A DNA stretch of 64,000 nt from Bacillota bacterium (GTDB taxonomy: Bacteria; Bacillota; Bacilli; Bacillales; Cytobacillaceae), in NCBI GenBank assembly GCA_030705955.1, contig JAUZPL010000010.1, positions 22,895 to 86,894 of the forward strand, in the 5' to 3' direction. The notes beneath the pieces were generated by a model. It did not search any database. It had not been told where the DNA came from and saw only the letters and a program-made list of their open reading frames with translations. The translations under genes were made by a program, and so were the position numbers. This document shows, piece by piece, positions 1-8,481 of this stretch (positions are counted from its first letter, which is position 1; each line of letters starts with the position of its first letter).

Positions 1-390
1 GTTTCGGAATTAGTTGATGTTATTCAAAAAGAGTCATTTTCATCAGCCGAATCAATGAATAAGGTAAGCAATGAGGTCAATGAAGGGATAAAACAAATCC
101 ACGAAGTCGGCAATGCTTTTAAACGAATCCTTTCAGCCACCCAAAGTGTTGCCAAACAAACACTAGAGATATCCGCTGTATCGGAGGAAATATCAGCAAG
201 TACAAGACAAATGGCAGTATCCGTTGAAAATATGGCTAGTATTGCGAGAGTTTCAGTTGATTCATCACATCAAGTAGCCTCTTCTTCTCAAGAACAATTG
301 GCGTCAATGGAAGAAATCACTGTATCTACAGAGTCGCTGGCCAAGATGGCTCAGAACCTAAAAGAGTTAATACATCATTTTAAAATATAA
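1..390 (+). CDS. Methyl-accepting chemotaxis protein, C-terminal fragment (cut by window edge)
   Basis: The reading frame is open from the first base, so this is the last ~130 residues of a longer protein whose N-terminus lies outside the window. The visible part is the membrane-distal to membrane-proximal return helix of an MCP signalling domain: long amphipathic helix, many Ser/Gln/Glu residues, and pairs such as SSQEQLASMEEI that resemble methylation sites. The C-terminal end (ELIHHFKI) resembles the end of the second MCP at 30116-31789 (ALISKFKV). Such proteins signal to CheA/CheW at the cell pole. The ligand cannot be inferred because the sensor domain is missing. A Met codon at 55 is internal, not a start. 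Confidence 0.9.
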   Translation, partial: VSELVDVIQKESFSSAESMNKVSNEVNEGIKQIHEVGNAFKRILSATQSVAKQTLEISAVSEEISASTRQMAVSVENMASIARVSVDSSHQVASSSQEQLASMEEITVSTESLAKMAQNLKELIHHFKI

Positions 391-396
391 GACAAA

Positions 397-427
397 GAGC
401 ATTGGACTTCTCCGATGCTCGTTTTTT
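397..427 (+). terminator. Rho-independent terminator of the MCP gene
   Basis: A 10-bp stem, GAGCATTGGA pairing with TCCGATGCTC with one G-U pair and a 4-nt loop, is followed by GTTTTTT. It sits directly after the MCP stop codon. Confidence 0.85.
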
Positions 428-492
428 AGTTTAGGCTATAGTTTAATTCAAGAAAATAATCTGTTTTTTATTCAACTGCTAGTGAAGAAATC

Positions 493-2343
493 CTATTTTA
501 TAGGTAAAATTACCTCTATAATGGTTCCCTCTTCATCACTCCAAAAATGAATACTTCCATTATGGTTTTCAATAATTTGTTTGGAAATCATTATGCCTAG
601 TCCGGTACCATTCTCTTTCGTTGTAAAAAATGGCTCCCCTATTCTTTTTAAAATATGATGTGGAATTCCAGTTCCCGTATCTTTAAAGATGATCTTTATT
701 TTTTCAGTACATAGGCTTTTAATTTCAATTGTAATCGTTCCACCTTTTGGCATCGCTTCAATTGCATTCTTTAGGAAATTAATAAACACCTGTTTCAACT
801 GATTTTTGTCACACTGAATAGTTGTAAGGTTTTCCCAATCACTTATAAACTTAATCTCTATATTATTCATAATAGCTTGTGTGTCGATGAGCGTTTTTAC
901 TTCCTCAATTATGGAATATATATCCTCTTGTTCAAATTTTAATTCTTGAGGCTTGGCAAGAACCAGCAATTCAGTCAATATATTCTCTATTCTTGCTAGC
1001 TCAGATTGAATGATACCAAAGTAGGCTTCTTCTTTAAATTGAGGTTTCAACAATTGAAGAAATCCTTTAATAGCTGTCAGTGGATTTCGCACCTCGTGTG
1101 CAATTCCTGCTGCTAATTGCCCAGCAATTGTTAGTTTCTCTGAATTGAGTAAGAGCTCCTGTGTCCGCTTTCGCTCCGTAATGTCCCTAATAATAATATA
1201 TTGTGCAGAAATATTTTGAAAAAAAGTCGGCAGCCCTTTAATTTCCGCATGAAAAACACTGCTGTCAAACCGAACAATTTTACACTCAAAAAAATCAGTG
1301 GTAACACCATTAGAAATTCTCGCAAAAAGCTCTTTTGCAATTGATAGATACTCTGAATGTATAAAATCGAATATCGATCTATTCATAATATCCTCTTGTT
1401 TTAAAGCGCCTAATGTTCTTACTCCAGTTTCATTAATAAATATAATGTTGTCATCATCAACGATCACAACTGCATCTGGCGAACATTCCACTAGTTGGCG
1501 AAATGCCTTTTTACGGCTCCAAAGTTCTTCTTCTGACTTTATTCGTTCAGTAATATCTCTAACAACACTAACAATTTCTAAAACGTTTTGCGTACCTGTT
1601 TCCACTACTGGATTACTAATAGATTCTATCCAAATAATGCTTCCATCTTTTTTACAAAGCTGATATGTACCTCTAACGTTATCAAGCTTATTCAACACCT
1701 TTTCTCTTGTAAAGAAAAGCCTCCCTATATCATCTTTATAAAATAAGATTGATAAATGCTCACCAATTAATTCTTTAGATGTGTAGCCAAGAACACTCTC
1801 ACAGGAAGGAGAAACATAAAGTATTTTTCCTGAAAGGTCCGTGCTTAAAATGATATCTAGAACGTTGTCAGTCAATACTCGATGAAATTCTTCTATCCTT
1901 TCAACTTCCTCTCTTTTCTTGTTCAATTCTGTGATATCTTTTCCAACTATAGTAATGCCTACAATTTTATCGTTTACACTTATTGGAATCATCGTTATAT
2001 TTAAATGGAGTTTTTTCTTCTCTTTTGTTGTTAGTATGGAATCAAAATTATGAACTTGTCCGAAAGAAGCTTTTTGAAAATAATGATAGACGTTCTTCAA
2101 GCTTTCAATAGGGAAGAGCATCTGAAGTTTCATATGCATAGACTCTTCAGTTGTATATCCGAAAAGATGTTCAAAAACTGGATTTACGCTGCAAATATGG
2201 CCCTGTAAATCTAAAGTAAAAATAGCATCCGGATTCAAAGTGAATAGGGTTTTGTTACCATTAATATATTCTTCAATGTATGTATTTAAAAGCAGTCTAT
2301 TTTCACTTTTAATTTGTTCTACTAAATTATTCATTGTATCCAA
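493..2343 (-). CDS. PAS-domain sensor histidine kinase (sporulation-kinase-like)
   Basis: A soluble sensor kinase of 616 residues with no transmembrane helix. Three PAS domains are visible at about 30-140, 155-268 and 280-390, each ending in a PAC-like VxDITE motif (KDITEL, RDITER, RDITER). The HisKA domain follows with the phospho-acceptor His416 in GIAHEVRNPL. The ATPase domain has the N box around Asn526, G1 box DTGTGIP near 555-561, F box EPFFTTK, and G2 box GTGLGI. This architecture is shared with B. subtilis KinA/KinE-type kinases that feed the Spo0 phosphorelay; that role is inferred. There is no adjacent response regulator, as expected for an orphan phosphorelay kinase. The start is either TTG at 2343 or ATG at 2334; the AAAGGATGTGA ribosome site lies very close to the TTG. 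Confidence 0.9.
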   Translation of the reverse strand: MDTMNNLVEQIKSENRLLLNTYIEEYINGNKTLFTLNPDAIFTLDLQGHICSVNPVFEHLFGYTTEESMHMKLQMLFPIESLKNVYHYFQKASFGQVHNFDSILTTKEKKKLHLNITMIPISVNDKIVGITIVGKDITELNKKREEVERIEEFHRVLTDNVLDIILSTDLSGKILYVSPSCESVLGYTSKELIGEHLSILFYKDDIGRLFFTREKVLNKLDNVRGTYQLCKKDGSIIWIESISNPVVETGTQNVLEIVSVVRDITERIKSEEELWSRKKAFRQLVECSPDAVVIVDDDNIIFINETGVRTLGALKQEDIMNRSIFDFIHSEYLSIAKELFARISNGVTTDFFECKIVRFDSSVFHAEIKGLPTFFQNISAQYIIIRDITERKRTQELLLNSEKLTIAGQLAAGIAHEVRNPLTAIKGFLQLLKPQFKEEAYFGIIQSELARIENILTELLVLAKPQELKFEQEDIYSIIEEVKTLIDTQAIMNNIEIKFISDWENLTTIQCDKNQLKQVFINFLKNAIEAMPKGGTITIEIKSLCTEKIKIIFKDTGTGIPHHILKRIGEPFFTTKENGTGLGIMISKQIIENHNGSIHFWSDEEGTIIEVILPIK

Positions 2344-2373
2344 TCACATCCTTTCCTTAACATTACCATTCGC

Positions 2374-2410
2374 TAAAAAAAGCCAAGATAGGGAAATATC
2401 CCTACTTGGC
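2374..2410 (-). terminator. Intrinsic terminator inside the leader of the sensor kinase gene
   Basis: On the minus strand a 12-13 bp stem (GCCAAGTAGGGA pairing with TCCCTATCTTGGC) is followed by seven T residues. It lies only 31 bases upstream of the kinase start and points toward the kinase, so it would end transcripts before the gene. There is no other gene on this strand for about 400 bases upstream, so it reads as an attenuator in a 5' leader rather than as the end of a gene. No known riboswitch class was recognised in the leader (about 2411-2470). Confidence 0.7.
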
Positions 2411-2653
2411 CAGTGGTTAGCTCTGGTTTTCTAATGCACTTTGCCTATGTTTTCCAAAAAATATAATCACGTGTTTATCAATTATGTAAAACCCATCTTT
2501 AGTTCCAAAAAAATTTATATAATAGTGGGAATATTTCTTATATAATATACAGTATAAATATAGTTAATTAAACTTACAAATTATATTACTTGGTCCTATA
2601 GGGCTTTTGATTTTTTGAGTATTTAGTCCCATACATAAATTATTTTAAAATAA
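2411..2653. other. Intergenic region with kinase leader; no gene seen
   Basis: This AT-rich stretch holds the presumed 5' leader of the sensor kinase (minus strand). The part near 2411-2450 can fold a short CCAG/CTGG hairpin just before the leader terminator. No open frame with a ribosome site was found. Confidence 0.4.
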
Positions 2654-2686
2654 AGAAAAAAAGAAGCAGTCCTAAAAATGCTTCTT
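2654..2686 (-). terminator. Rho-independent terminator downstream of the small lipoprotein gene
   Basis: AAGAAGCA and TGCTTCTT form an 8-bp stem with a 10-nt loop; the minus strand then runs into a T-rich tract (TTTTTTTC). It lies about 135 bases past the lipoprotein stop. Confidence 0.7.
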
Positions 2687-2819
2687 CCATATTACTCTTG
2701 ATGTGGGGTGGGGGTAATGTATATTTATGATTATGTTAATAGTACATTTATTATTCCTAAATAGTAATTTCCGAGCTTTGTCATGGAGACCCTCCCTATA
2801 CTTGAGTGTCCCTAATTTT

Positions 2820-3074
2820 TCACTCTTGATATGGATGTGGATTTTGTCCATTTTTATCATATAGCGTTCCTTTAAACATAAGGCCATTTCTAAATAGGCC
2901 GTCAAAAATCACTTTTCCAGTTTTACTATCATATAGCTTACCCTTCTCACGTAATCCTTGACTATCTACTGTACCCACAAAAACTAATTTCCCATTTTGA
3001 TATTGTTTTATTTCTTTTTGGCAACCTGTCAGCACAAGCATACTTATCAAGGCAATTACTACTGCTTTCTTCAT
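2820..3074 (-). CDS. Small secreted lipoprotein with MORN-like repeat
   Basis: The 84-residue product starts with a short basic N-terminus, a hydrophobic segment and the lipobox LTGC (Cys18), so it should be exported, lipidated by Lgt (encoded at 51841 here) and anchored to the outer face of the membrane. The mature part has repeated G-K-L-Y/V-x-G units: GKLVFVGTV, GKLYDSKTGKVIFDGLF and MFKGTLYDKNG, the pattern of MORN-type or YwqK-like beta-hairpin repeats. The start ATG lies behind an AAAGGAAA ribosome site. I do not recognise a specific family; the function is unknown. A 77-codon frame (2672-2905) overlaps it on the same strand and is regarded as spurious. Confidence 0.8.
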   Translation of the reverse strand: MKKAVVIALISMLVLTGCQKEIKQYQNGKLVFVGTVDSQGLREKGKLYDSKTGKVIFDGLFRNGLMFKGTLYDKNGQNPHPYQE

Positions 3075-3416
3075 AAACGATCAGTTTCCTTTCACACAAT
3101 AAATCATACATTTAAAAAGATGCAATATAGAATTCCACGCTTACCTCTATTTCTACACCTATTATTAAATAAGTATATGGGTAACTTCAGATAAATCACA
3201 CTCTTAACAAACAAAATAAATGTAAATGCCCATACCATAAAATAAAGTTACATTTAATCTAAAAAGTTCATTTTATGTTTTTATATAATCACGAAATGGT
3301 CGTTTAAGCAACTTTCATTTATTTTTGTAATTTAGATAAGGTGAAAAGAGGATAATTTGGGGATAAAATAAACATTTCTTCTACACTTTGTTATGACTGC
3401 AGGTCTCTTCTATAGA
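3075..3416. other. AT-rich intergenic region without recognisable gene
   Basis: No open frame with a ribosome site, RNA gene or clear repeat was found between the lipoprotein start and the 28-codon peptide gene. The lipoprotein promoter presumably lies here but no convincing sigma-A pair was picked out. Confidence 0.4.
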
Positions 3417-3503
3417 TTATATGCTAAAAAGGACTTCACCAGCAATAATAGCTAAAATGATTAAAATATCTACTATTATCAGTACCTTTACCCACCATTT
3501 CAT
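3417..3503 (-). CDS. Tiny single-span membrane peptide (28 aa)
   Basis: ATG at 3503 is preceded by a strong ribosome site (GGAGG, about 11 bases upstream) and the frame runs 28 codons to TAA. The peptide begins MKWWVKVLIIVD, continues with a wholly hydrophobic stretch (ILIILAIIAG) and ends EVLFSI: one membrane helix with a short positively charged N-terminus, so Nin is expected. It sits downstream of the tmRNA terminator (3558-3589) and is therefore a separate unit. I do not recognise a family. Tiny hydrophobic peptides in Bacillaceae include sporulation membrane proteins, regulators of membrane enzymes and type I toxins; no antisense RNA was identified that would favour a toxin. Confidence 0.55.
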   Translation of the reverse strand: MKWWVKVLIIVDILIILAIIAGEVLFSI

Positions 3504-3557
3504 TTTATTATCCACCCTCCGTTTTTTTGCCTATTACATTTAATTTATCATATATAT

Positions 3558-3589
3558 GAAAAATACCACAGCATCAAGGTCTGTGGTAT
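3558..3589 (-). terminator. Rho-independent terminator of ssrA
   Basis: ATACCACAG and CTGTGGTAT form a perfect 9-bp stem with a 9-nt loop, followed on the minus strand by ATTTTTC. It lies 56 bases past the tmRNA 3' end. Confidence 0.85.
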
Positions 3590-3644
3590 CATCTTATCTC
3601 TGTTAAGTCTAGCACAATTGTTAATCTTAATTCCACCTATGTAT

Positions 3645-4004
3645 TGGTGGAGACGGTGGGAATCGAACCCACGTCCAAAGATATCGCCACTTAAGCGTCT
3701 ACGAGTGTAGTCGACATATTCGCGCTTCGCTGAGCCATATGCCTATCGACAGGCGTCCGGCCAGCTAGCCTGGTTATTCTCTTCTTTCATCCTCAGGCGG
3801 TGGAATCCAGCGTAGCCCACTAAAGTTGAGTCCCTTACCCTACCACATGGGCGATGGAGGGAGGAACCGCTATGCAGTTATTAAGCTGCGAAAGCGAAAG
3901 AGTTTTGTTGTTTGCCAGTTATTGGCTTTGACGTTTTAACGAGGCCGATCCCCTCGACTCGCAACCTAAGCTCGAACTACCCCTGTCGAATCCGTAGCGT
4001 CCCC
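3645..4004 (-). ncRNA. ssrA: Transfer-messenger RNA (tmRNA)
   Basis: tmRNA rescues ribosomes stalled on mRNAs lacking a stop codon and tags the nascent chain for ClpXP/ClpAP-type proteolysis. The 3' end shows a tRNA-like half with T-arm GGTTCGATTCC and encoded CCA; the 5' end GGGGACG pairs with CGTCTCC to form the acceptor stem, followed by the conserved ATTCGACAGGGG. The tag frame reads GKQQNSFAFAA and ends in tandem TAATAA. The C-terminal AA required by ClpXP is present, although FAA replaces the more usual LAA. Mature ends were placed by pairing of the acceptor stem. Its protein partner smpB lies immediately upstream on the same strand. Confidence 0.97.
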
Positions 4005-4109
4005 ATTATAAGAAAATGGTCAGCTGCTTTATAAGGCATGCATGACGTTCGGAGGCTCAAGTTTCGTTTGAGCAAAGATTATATGCTGCAGTCCCCTGCA
4101 ACATTTATT

Positions 4110-4137
4110 ATTATAACACATCTAAGTCTATTTTCAA
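4110..4137 (-). promoter_or_regulatory. Sigma-A promoter of ssrA
   Basis: On the minus strand TTGAAA (4132-4137), a 16-bp spacer and TATAAT (4110-4115) form a good vegetative promoter between smpB and ssrA. It predicts a precursor with ~100 extra 5' nucleotides to be removed by RNase P. A second TATAAT directly abuts the mature 5' end and is too close to serve it. Confidence 0.6.
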
Positions 4138-4160
4138 TTGTAATTTTTTGTAAATATATT

Positions 4161-4628
4161 CTACATCTTTTGGCGCTCGCGAAATACCCGTTCAATTTCA
4201 CGTTTTGCCTCTTTTTTCTTTAAATCTTCACGTTTATCATAATTTTTCTTACCCTTAGCCAGCCCAACTAATACTTTTGCAAAACCATTTTTTAAATAAA
4301 CCTTTAAAGGAACAAGCGCATATCCTGCTTCCTTCGTTTCCCCAAAGAGCTTTGCAATTTCACGATTATGAAGTAAAAGCTTTCGCTCTCTTAATGGATC
4401 ATGGTTATAGCGGTTTCCCTGTTCATAAGGACTCACGTGCATCCCATAAAGATATGCTTCACCATTTTGAATTCTTGCATACGAATCCTTTAAATTTACA
4501 CGTCCCGCCCGAATGGATTTAATTTCGGTCCCTTGTAAAACAATACCTGCTTCATATGTTTCTTCGATAAAGTAATCATGATAAGCCTTTTTATTTTGGG
4601 CAACAACTTTCCCTTCACCTTTTGGCAT
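4161..4628 (-). CDS. smpB: SsrA-binding protein SmpB
   Basis: SmpB binds the tRNA-like part of tmRNA and delivers it to stalled ribosomes. The 155-residue product has the family N-terminus [15 protein letters not shown], the OB-fold motif [18 protein letters not shown], the PYEQGN segment and the basic C-terminal tail ([17 protein letters not shown]) that occupies the empty mRNA channel. I chose ATG at 4628: a GTG three codons upstream is part of the AGAGGTGA ribosome site, seven bases before the ATG, and the resulting length matches the family. It lies 72-80 bases after rnr and just before ssrA, the same order as in B. subtilis. Confidence 0.97.
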   Translation of the reverse strand: MPKGEGKVVAQNKKAYHDYFIEETYEAGIVLQGTEIKSIRAGRVNLKDSYARIQNGEAYLYGMHVSPYEQGNRYNHDPLRERKLLLHNREIAKLFGETKEAGYALVPLKVYLKNGFAKVLVGLAKGKKNYDKREDLKKKEAKREIERVFRERQKM

Positions 4629-4708
4629 ATTTTTCACCTCTTTGTACCTAACATTGTAGCAGATATAAGTTTCATACTCAATTGAAAGAGAGCCTATGTC
4701 AAGGCTCC

Positions 4709-7051
4709 CTATCGATGGTTCTTTTTGCGTTTTGTACTTTTCGCTTTCGGAACGTTATCATAGAATTTCCGTTTCTTTTTCGGCTTAGGTTCCTCAGAGG
4801 ATTCAGATTTTCTAGTATGATCGTTTTCTTGTTTACCACGTCCAGGCTTTTTCACATTGCTTCCAGTTTTAATAATCTTTGGTGCTTGTGATTGCTCCCT
4901 GCGACGTGTCCCCTTCATGCCGACAATTTCAAAATCAATAGCCTTTTCATCTTTATTCACTTTTACAACACGTACGGTAATTTGATCCCCAATGCGATAA
5001 ACATTCCCTGTTCGTTCCCCTATCATTGCATAATGCCGCTCATCAAAACGATAGTAATCATCTGTCATATAACTAACATGAACCAAACCTTCAATGGTAT
5101 TTGGAAGTTCTACAAACATTCCAAAATTGGTTACTGAACTGATAATCCCATCATATTCTTCCCCAATTTTATCTTCCATGTACTCCGCTTTCTTTAATTC
5201 GTCTGTTTCACGTTCAGCATCAACGGAACGACGCTCCATTCTGGAGGAATGCTGTGCAATTTCCGGCAGCTGTGCACCCCATTTTGCTCTAGTTGCCTCA
5301 TCTAATTTTCCATCAATTAAATAAGTGCGAATCAAGCGGTGGACAATCGTATCTGGATAGCGCCGAATGGGCGAAGTAAAATGAGTATAAAACTCTGTCG
5401 CTAAGCCAAAGTGACCTAAGCTTTGCGGATCATACTTAGCCTGCTGCATGGAACGAAGCATAACGGTTGAGACAACCATTTCCTCCGGCTTCCCTTGAAC
5501 CTCCTCAATAATTCCCTGAAGAGCTCTTGGATGAACATCATTTGCCGAACCTTTGATGATATATCCAAAGTTTGTAATAAACTCAAAAAACCTTCTTAAT
5601 TTTTCTTCTTTCGGATCTTCATGGATACGGTATATAAATGGAACATCTAGCCAATGGAAGTGTTCAGCTATTGTTTCATTAGCGGCAAGCATAAATTCTT
5701 CAATTAATCGCTCTGCAACAGATCGCTCACGAAGTACAACATCTTTTGGTTTTCCATCTTCATCGACTAAAACCTTGGACTCTTTAAAGTCAAAGTCAAT
5801 CGCTCCTCGGGTCATTCTTTTATGTCGTAAAATCGCGGCAAGCTCTTCCATCATTTCAAACATAGGAACAAGGGCTTCATATTTTGTTCTTGTTTCTTCA
5901 TCTTGGTCAACAAGAATTCGATTTACATCATAATAAGTCATTCGCTCCGTTGTTTTAATGACACTTTGGAAAATTTCATGGTCTACGACTTCACCATCCG
6001 GTGTAATCTCCATTGTACAAGACAATGTCAAACGGTCCACCTTTGGATTTAACGAACAAATTCCATTTGACAAGCGATGTGGGATCATGGGAATAACCCG
6101 GTCCACTAAATAAACACTTGTAGCTCTTTCTTCTGCTTCAAGGTCAATTGGCGTTACTTCTTTTACATAGTAGCTGACATCAGCAATATGTACACCAAGC
6201 TTATAATTTCCGTTTTCAAGCCTGGTCACCGTTACTGCATCATCTAAATCCTTAGCATCCGCCCCATCAATCGTTACAATTGTTTCGTTTCGCAAGTCAC
6301 GGCGGTTAGCTAATTCACTTTCATCAATCGTATCTGGTGTGTCAACAGCTTGCTTTAACACTTCATCAGGGAAAGCCAGTGGAAGACCATGTTTATGAAT
6401 AACAGATAGGATGTCCACTCCAGGGTCATTTTTATGCCCAAGTATTTGGATGACTTCACCCTCCGCACTTTTTCTTCCTTCTGGGTAAGTGGTCAATTTA
6501 ACGACCACTTTATGTCCTTCAACAGCACCCTTTGAAGCAGCTTTTGGGATGAAAATGTCACTTGTAAATTTTTTATCATCTGGGATGACGAACCCAAAAT
6601 GCTTGATTTCCACATAGGTTCCAACCATCTGTTTAATGCCTCTTTCGAGAATGCGAATGATGCTACCCTCTCGACGTTGGCCAGAGCTTTCTGATGATAC
6701 ACGTGCCAATACCGTATCACCATGCATAGCGTTGTTCAATTCAGTAGGCGGAATAAAAATATCATCCATACCTGTTTCTTCCGGAATGACGAATGCAAAC
6801 CCTTTTGCATGTCCTGTTAACTTTCCACGAATTAAGTTCATTTTTTCCGGCAAACCATAACGATTGCTGCGGGTCCGGACAACCAGTCCCTTTTCTTCTA
6901 TTAGTACTAAGGCCTTTACAAATTCCTTGAAATCGCTTGAGTCATGAATACCAAAAGCCTGCTCCAGCTCTTGAACAGTTAACGGCTTGTATGCCTCATC
7001 CTTCATATATTGCAAAAGCTTATCAATATGCTTTTGAATATTTTCTTCCAA
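4709..7051 (-). CDS. rnr: Ribonuclease R
   Basis: A processive 3'-to-5' exoribonuclease that degrades structured RNA and cooperates with tmRNA-SmpB on defective messages. Visible are an N-terminal winged-helix region ([14 protein letters not shown]), cold-shock-type OB folds ([18 protein letters not shown]), the RNB catalytic domain with the acidic cluster [12 protein letters not shown], and a C-terminal S1 domain ([17 protein letters not shown]). The last ~60 residues are Lys/Arg-rich and low-complexity. The start is uncertain: GGAGG (7060-7064) is 8 bases before TTG at 7051 but only 2 before ATG at 7057. TTG gives 780 residues, close to the ~779 of the B. subtilis enzyme. It begins just 15 bases inside or past the est stop, so the two are translationally linked. 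Confidence 0.95.
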   Translation of the reverse strand: MEENIQKHIDKLLQYMKDEAYKPLTVQELEQAFGIHDSSDFKEFVKALVLIEEKGLVVRTRSNRYGLPEKMNLIRGKLTGHAKGFAFVIPEETGMDDIFIPPTELNNAMHGDTVLARVSSESSGQRREGSIIRILERGIKQMVGTYVEIKHFGFVIPDDKKFTSDIFIPKAASKGAVEGHKVVVKLTTYPEGRKSAEGEVIQILGHKNDPGVDILSVIHKHGLPLAFPDEVLKQAVDTPDTIDESELANRRDLRNETIVTIDGADAKDLDDAVTVTRLENGNYKLGVHIADVSYYVKEVTPIDLEAEERATSVYLVDRVIPMIPHRLSNGICSLNPKVDRLTLSCTMEITPDGEVVDHEIFQSVIKTTERMTYYDVNRILVDQDEETRTKYEALVPMFEMMEELAAILRHKRMTRGAIDFDFKESKVLVDEDGKPKDVVLRERSVAERLIEEFMLAANETIAEHFHWLDVPFIYRIHEDPKEEKLRRFFEFITNFGYIIKGSANDVHPRALQGIIEEVQGKPEEMVVSTVMLRSMQQAKYDPQSLGHFGLATEFYTHFTSPIRRYPDTIVHRLIRTYLIDGKLDEATRAKWGAQLPEIAQHSSRMERRSVDAERETDELKKAEYMEDKIGEEYDGIISSVTNFGMFVELPNTIEGLVHVSYMTDDYYRFDERHYAMIGERTGNVYRIGDQITVRVVKVNKDEKAIDFEIVGMKGTRRREQSQAPKIIKTGSNVKKPGRGKQENDHTRKSESSEEPKPKKKRKFYDNVPKAKSTKRKKNHR

Positions 7052-7065
7052 ATTCATTTCCTCCT

Positions 7066-7812
7066 TTATTCGCTCCATTCCAGCCTTTCTAAAAAGGAAT
7101 ACACATCCTCATGCAGCTGGTCACGTTCCTTATCAAGTGTAATGACATGCCCTGATTCCTCAAACCATTTCAATTCTTTAAAATCAGATTCTACTTTATT
7201 GAATATAATATTGGCACTTTCTGTATTAATCATATGATCGTGACGAGCTTGAACCACAAATGTAGGTGCATAAATCATATCTACATGTTCTCTTACGTCT
7301 GAAATTAACCCCTGCAAGGCTTGTAGCGTATTCATTGGGGTTTTTTCAAATACCTTCATTTCCAATTCAATTTGCTCTTGATTCTTTCCTTCATACCTTT
7401 TATATTCACGTGCATATTCAAGGACTCCCTGGTACATCACTTCTTCACTTTTAATATACATGGGCGCACACATAGGAATAATCCCCTTTATAGGTACAGT
7501 GTATCCTAATTTCAAGGAAAATACGCCGCCTAAAGACAATCCTGCTACTGCAATTTCCTCATGTCCTTTATTTTTTAAAAATTCATATCCATTTAAAACA
7601 TCCTGCCACCAATCATCAGGCCCAGTGTGAACCAGTTCTTCTGGAGGAACTCCATGGCCTTTATAATGTGGAGCATGACAGGTATAGCCTTTATTTTCTA
7701 AATATCGCCCAAGCATTCTGACGTCTGCTGAATTTCCTGTAAATCCGTGCAAAAGCAAGACTGCTCTATTTCCTGCCTCAAATGTAAATGGCTTTGGTGG
7801 TGTTACTTTCAT
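7066..7812 (-). CDS. est: Carboxylesterase of the Est30 type
   Basis: An alpha/beta hydrolase of 248 residues that hydrolyses short- to medium-chain carboxyl esters. The oxyanion motif LLHGFTGN lies near residue 20, the nucleophile elbow GLSLGG places Ser93, Asp192 is in ARHDHM and His222 in ESGHVI. These positions align almost exactly with the triad of Geobacillus Est30 (Ser94, Asp193, His223). AAAGGGGA provides the ribosome site. It occupies the place of B. subtilis yvaK between secG and rnr. Here a strong terminator after secG and a ~300-base gap suggest est-rnr-smpB has its own promoter. The natural substrate is unknown. Confidence 0.93.
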   Translation of the reverse strand: MKVTPPKPFTFEAGNRAVLLLHGFTGNSADVRMLGRYLENKGYTCHAPHYKGHGVPPEELVHTGPDDWWQDVLNGYEFLKNKGHEEIAVAGLSLGGVFSLKLGYTVPIKGIIPMCAPMYIKSEEVMYQGVLEYAREYKRYEGKNQEQIELEMKVFEKTPMNTLQALQGLISDVREHVDMIYAPTFVVQARHDHMINTESANIIFNKVESDFKELKWFEESGHVITLDKERDQLHEDVYSFLERLEWSE

Positions 7813-8113
7813 GATACATATTCCCCTTTAAATCTTGTTTTCTTTTAGTTTAAGCAAAGAGAGTAAGAACATGCCAGAAAAAAGGCTTAAGTTAGGTCAA
7901 CAAAAGAAAGCATTCAAATAATAATACCATTTAAGGAAATAGTTTGCTTTATCTTTGTCTCTTTTTTTAAATGATTGTTGCTTCCGATTCGTTTCACGGA
8001 TTAATTCCTGTTTTTCGTGCTTTTATTTTCACAAATAAATCTGGAAACTTACGAAAATTTTAATGGGCTCCATAAACCTTCCATAGTGACCGCGCTTGCC
8101 CTTTTTTATTGGG
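7813..8113. other. Intergenic region between secG and est
   Basis: No gene is supported here. A stretch at about 7973-8003 (GATTGTTGCTTCCGATT followed by TTTCACGGATTA) is nearly the same as the start of the 20-bp repeat array at 24566-24603, so it looks like a decayed copy of that element. Confidence 0.45.
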
Positions 8114-8142
8114 AAAATAAAAAACCCAGCCATTGGCCAGGT
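8114..8142 (-). terminator. Rho-independent terminator of secG
   Basis: On the minus strand ACCTGGCC pairs with GGCTGGGT (8 bp, two G-U pairs, 3-nt loop) and is followed by TTTTTT. It lies 14 bases after the secG stop and separates secG from est. Confidence 0.75.
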
Positions 8143-8155
8143 ATTAGCAACATTA

Positions 8156-8389
8156 TTAGAATTTTAAATAAACCACAGATATCGAGAGTAAGAAGAACAA
8201 CACAGATAAAACAATGGTAATTCGATGTAAGATTAAGTCCATACCACGTGCTTTTTGTTTACCAAATAATTGTTCTGCTCCACCCGAAATGGCGCCAGAT
8301 AATCCAGCACTTTTACCTGATTGAAGTAAAACAACAACGATAAGTGCAATACTTACAATAACTAATAGTGTTATAATCAATGCATGCAT
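8156..8389 (-). CDS. secG: Preprotein translocase subunit SecG
   Basis: The small accessory subunit of the SecYEG protein-export channel. The 77-residue product has two membrane helices (about 3-21 and 55-75) joined by a cytoplasmic loop carrying the family motif [24 protein letters not shown] at 8389 is chosen over a GTG nine bases upstream because that GTG lies within the GGAGGTG ribosome site, which then sits 8 bases before the ATG. Its position upstream of est-rnr-smpB matches B. subtilis. Confidence 0.95.
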   Translation of the reverse strand: MHALIITLLVIVSIALIVVVLLQSGKSAGLSGAISGGAEQLFGKQKARGMDLILHRITIVLSVLFFLLSISVVYLKF

Positions 8390-8481
8390 GAAGGCCACCT
8401 CCAGTTAGACGATCGTTTACATTATTTTAAATTTACCATATAATTTCCCTTTTAACAATAGACGTTATTGTGACAGGTTGG

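Noticed and set aside
2411..2470. Cyclic-di-GMP-I (GEMM) riboswitch before the sensor kinase
   Set aside because: AGGCAAAG looks similar to the start of that class, but the essential second GACGCAAAGC block and the 3' receptor helix are absent.
2672..2905. 77-codon minus-strand frame overlapping the lipoprotein
   Set aside because: No ribosome site, odd composition, overlaps the terminator and a far better supported lipoprotein gene.
4892..5137. Plus-strand frames opposite rnr
   Set aside because: These are antisense shadows of a conserved gene and lack ribosome sites; the same applies to other plus-strand frames opposite eno, gpmI, uvrA, uvrB and the nucleotidase gene.
8017..8220. 67-codon plus-strand frame opposite secG
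   Set aside because: It reads through the secG terminator in antisense and has no ribosome site.
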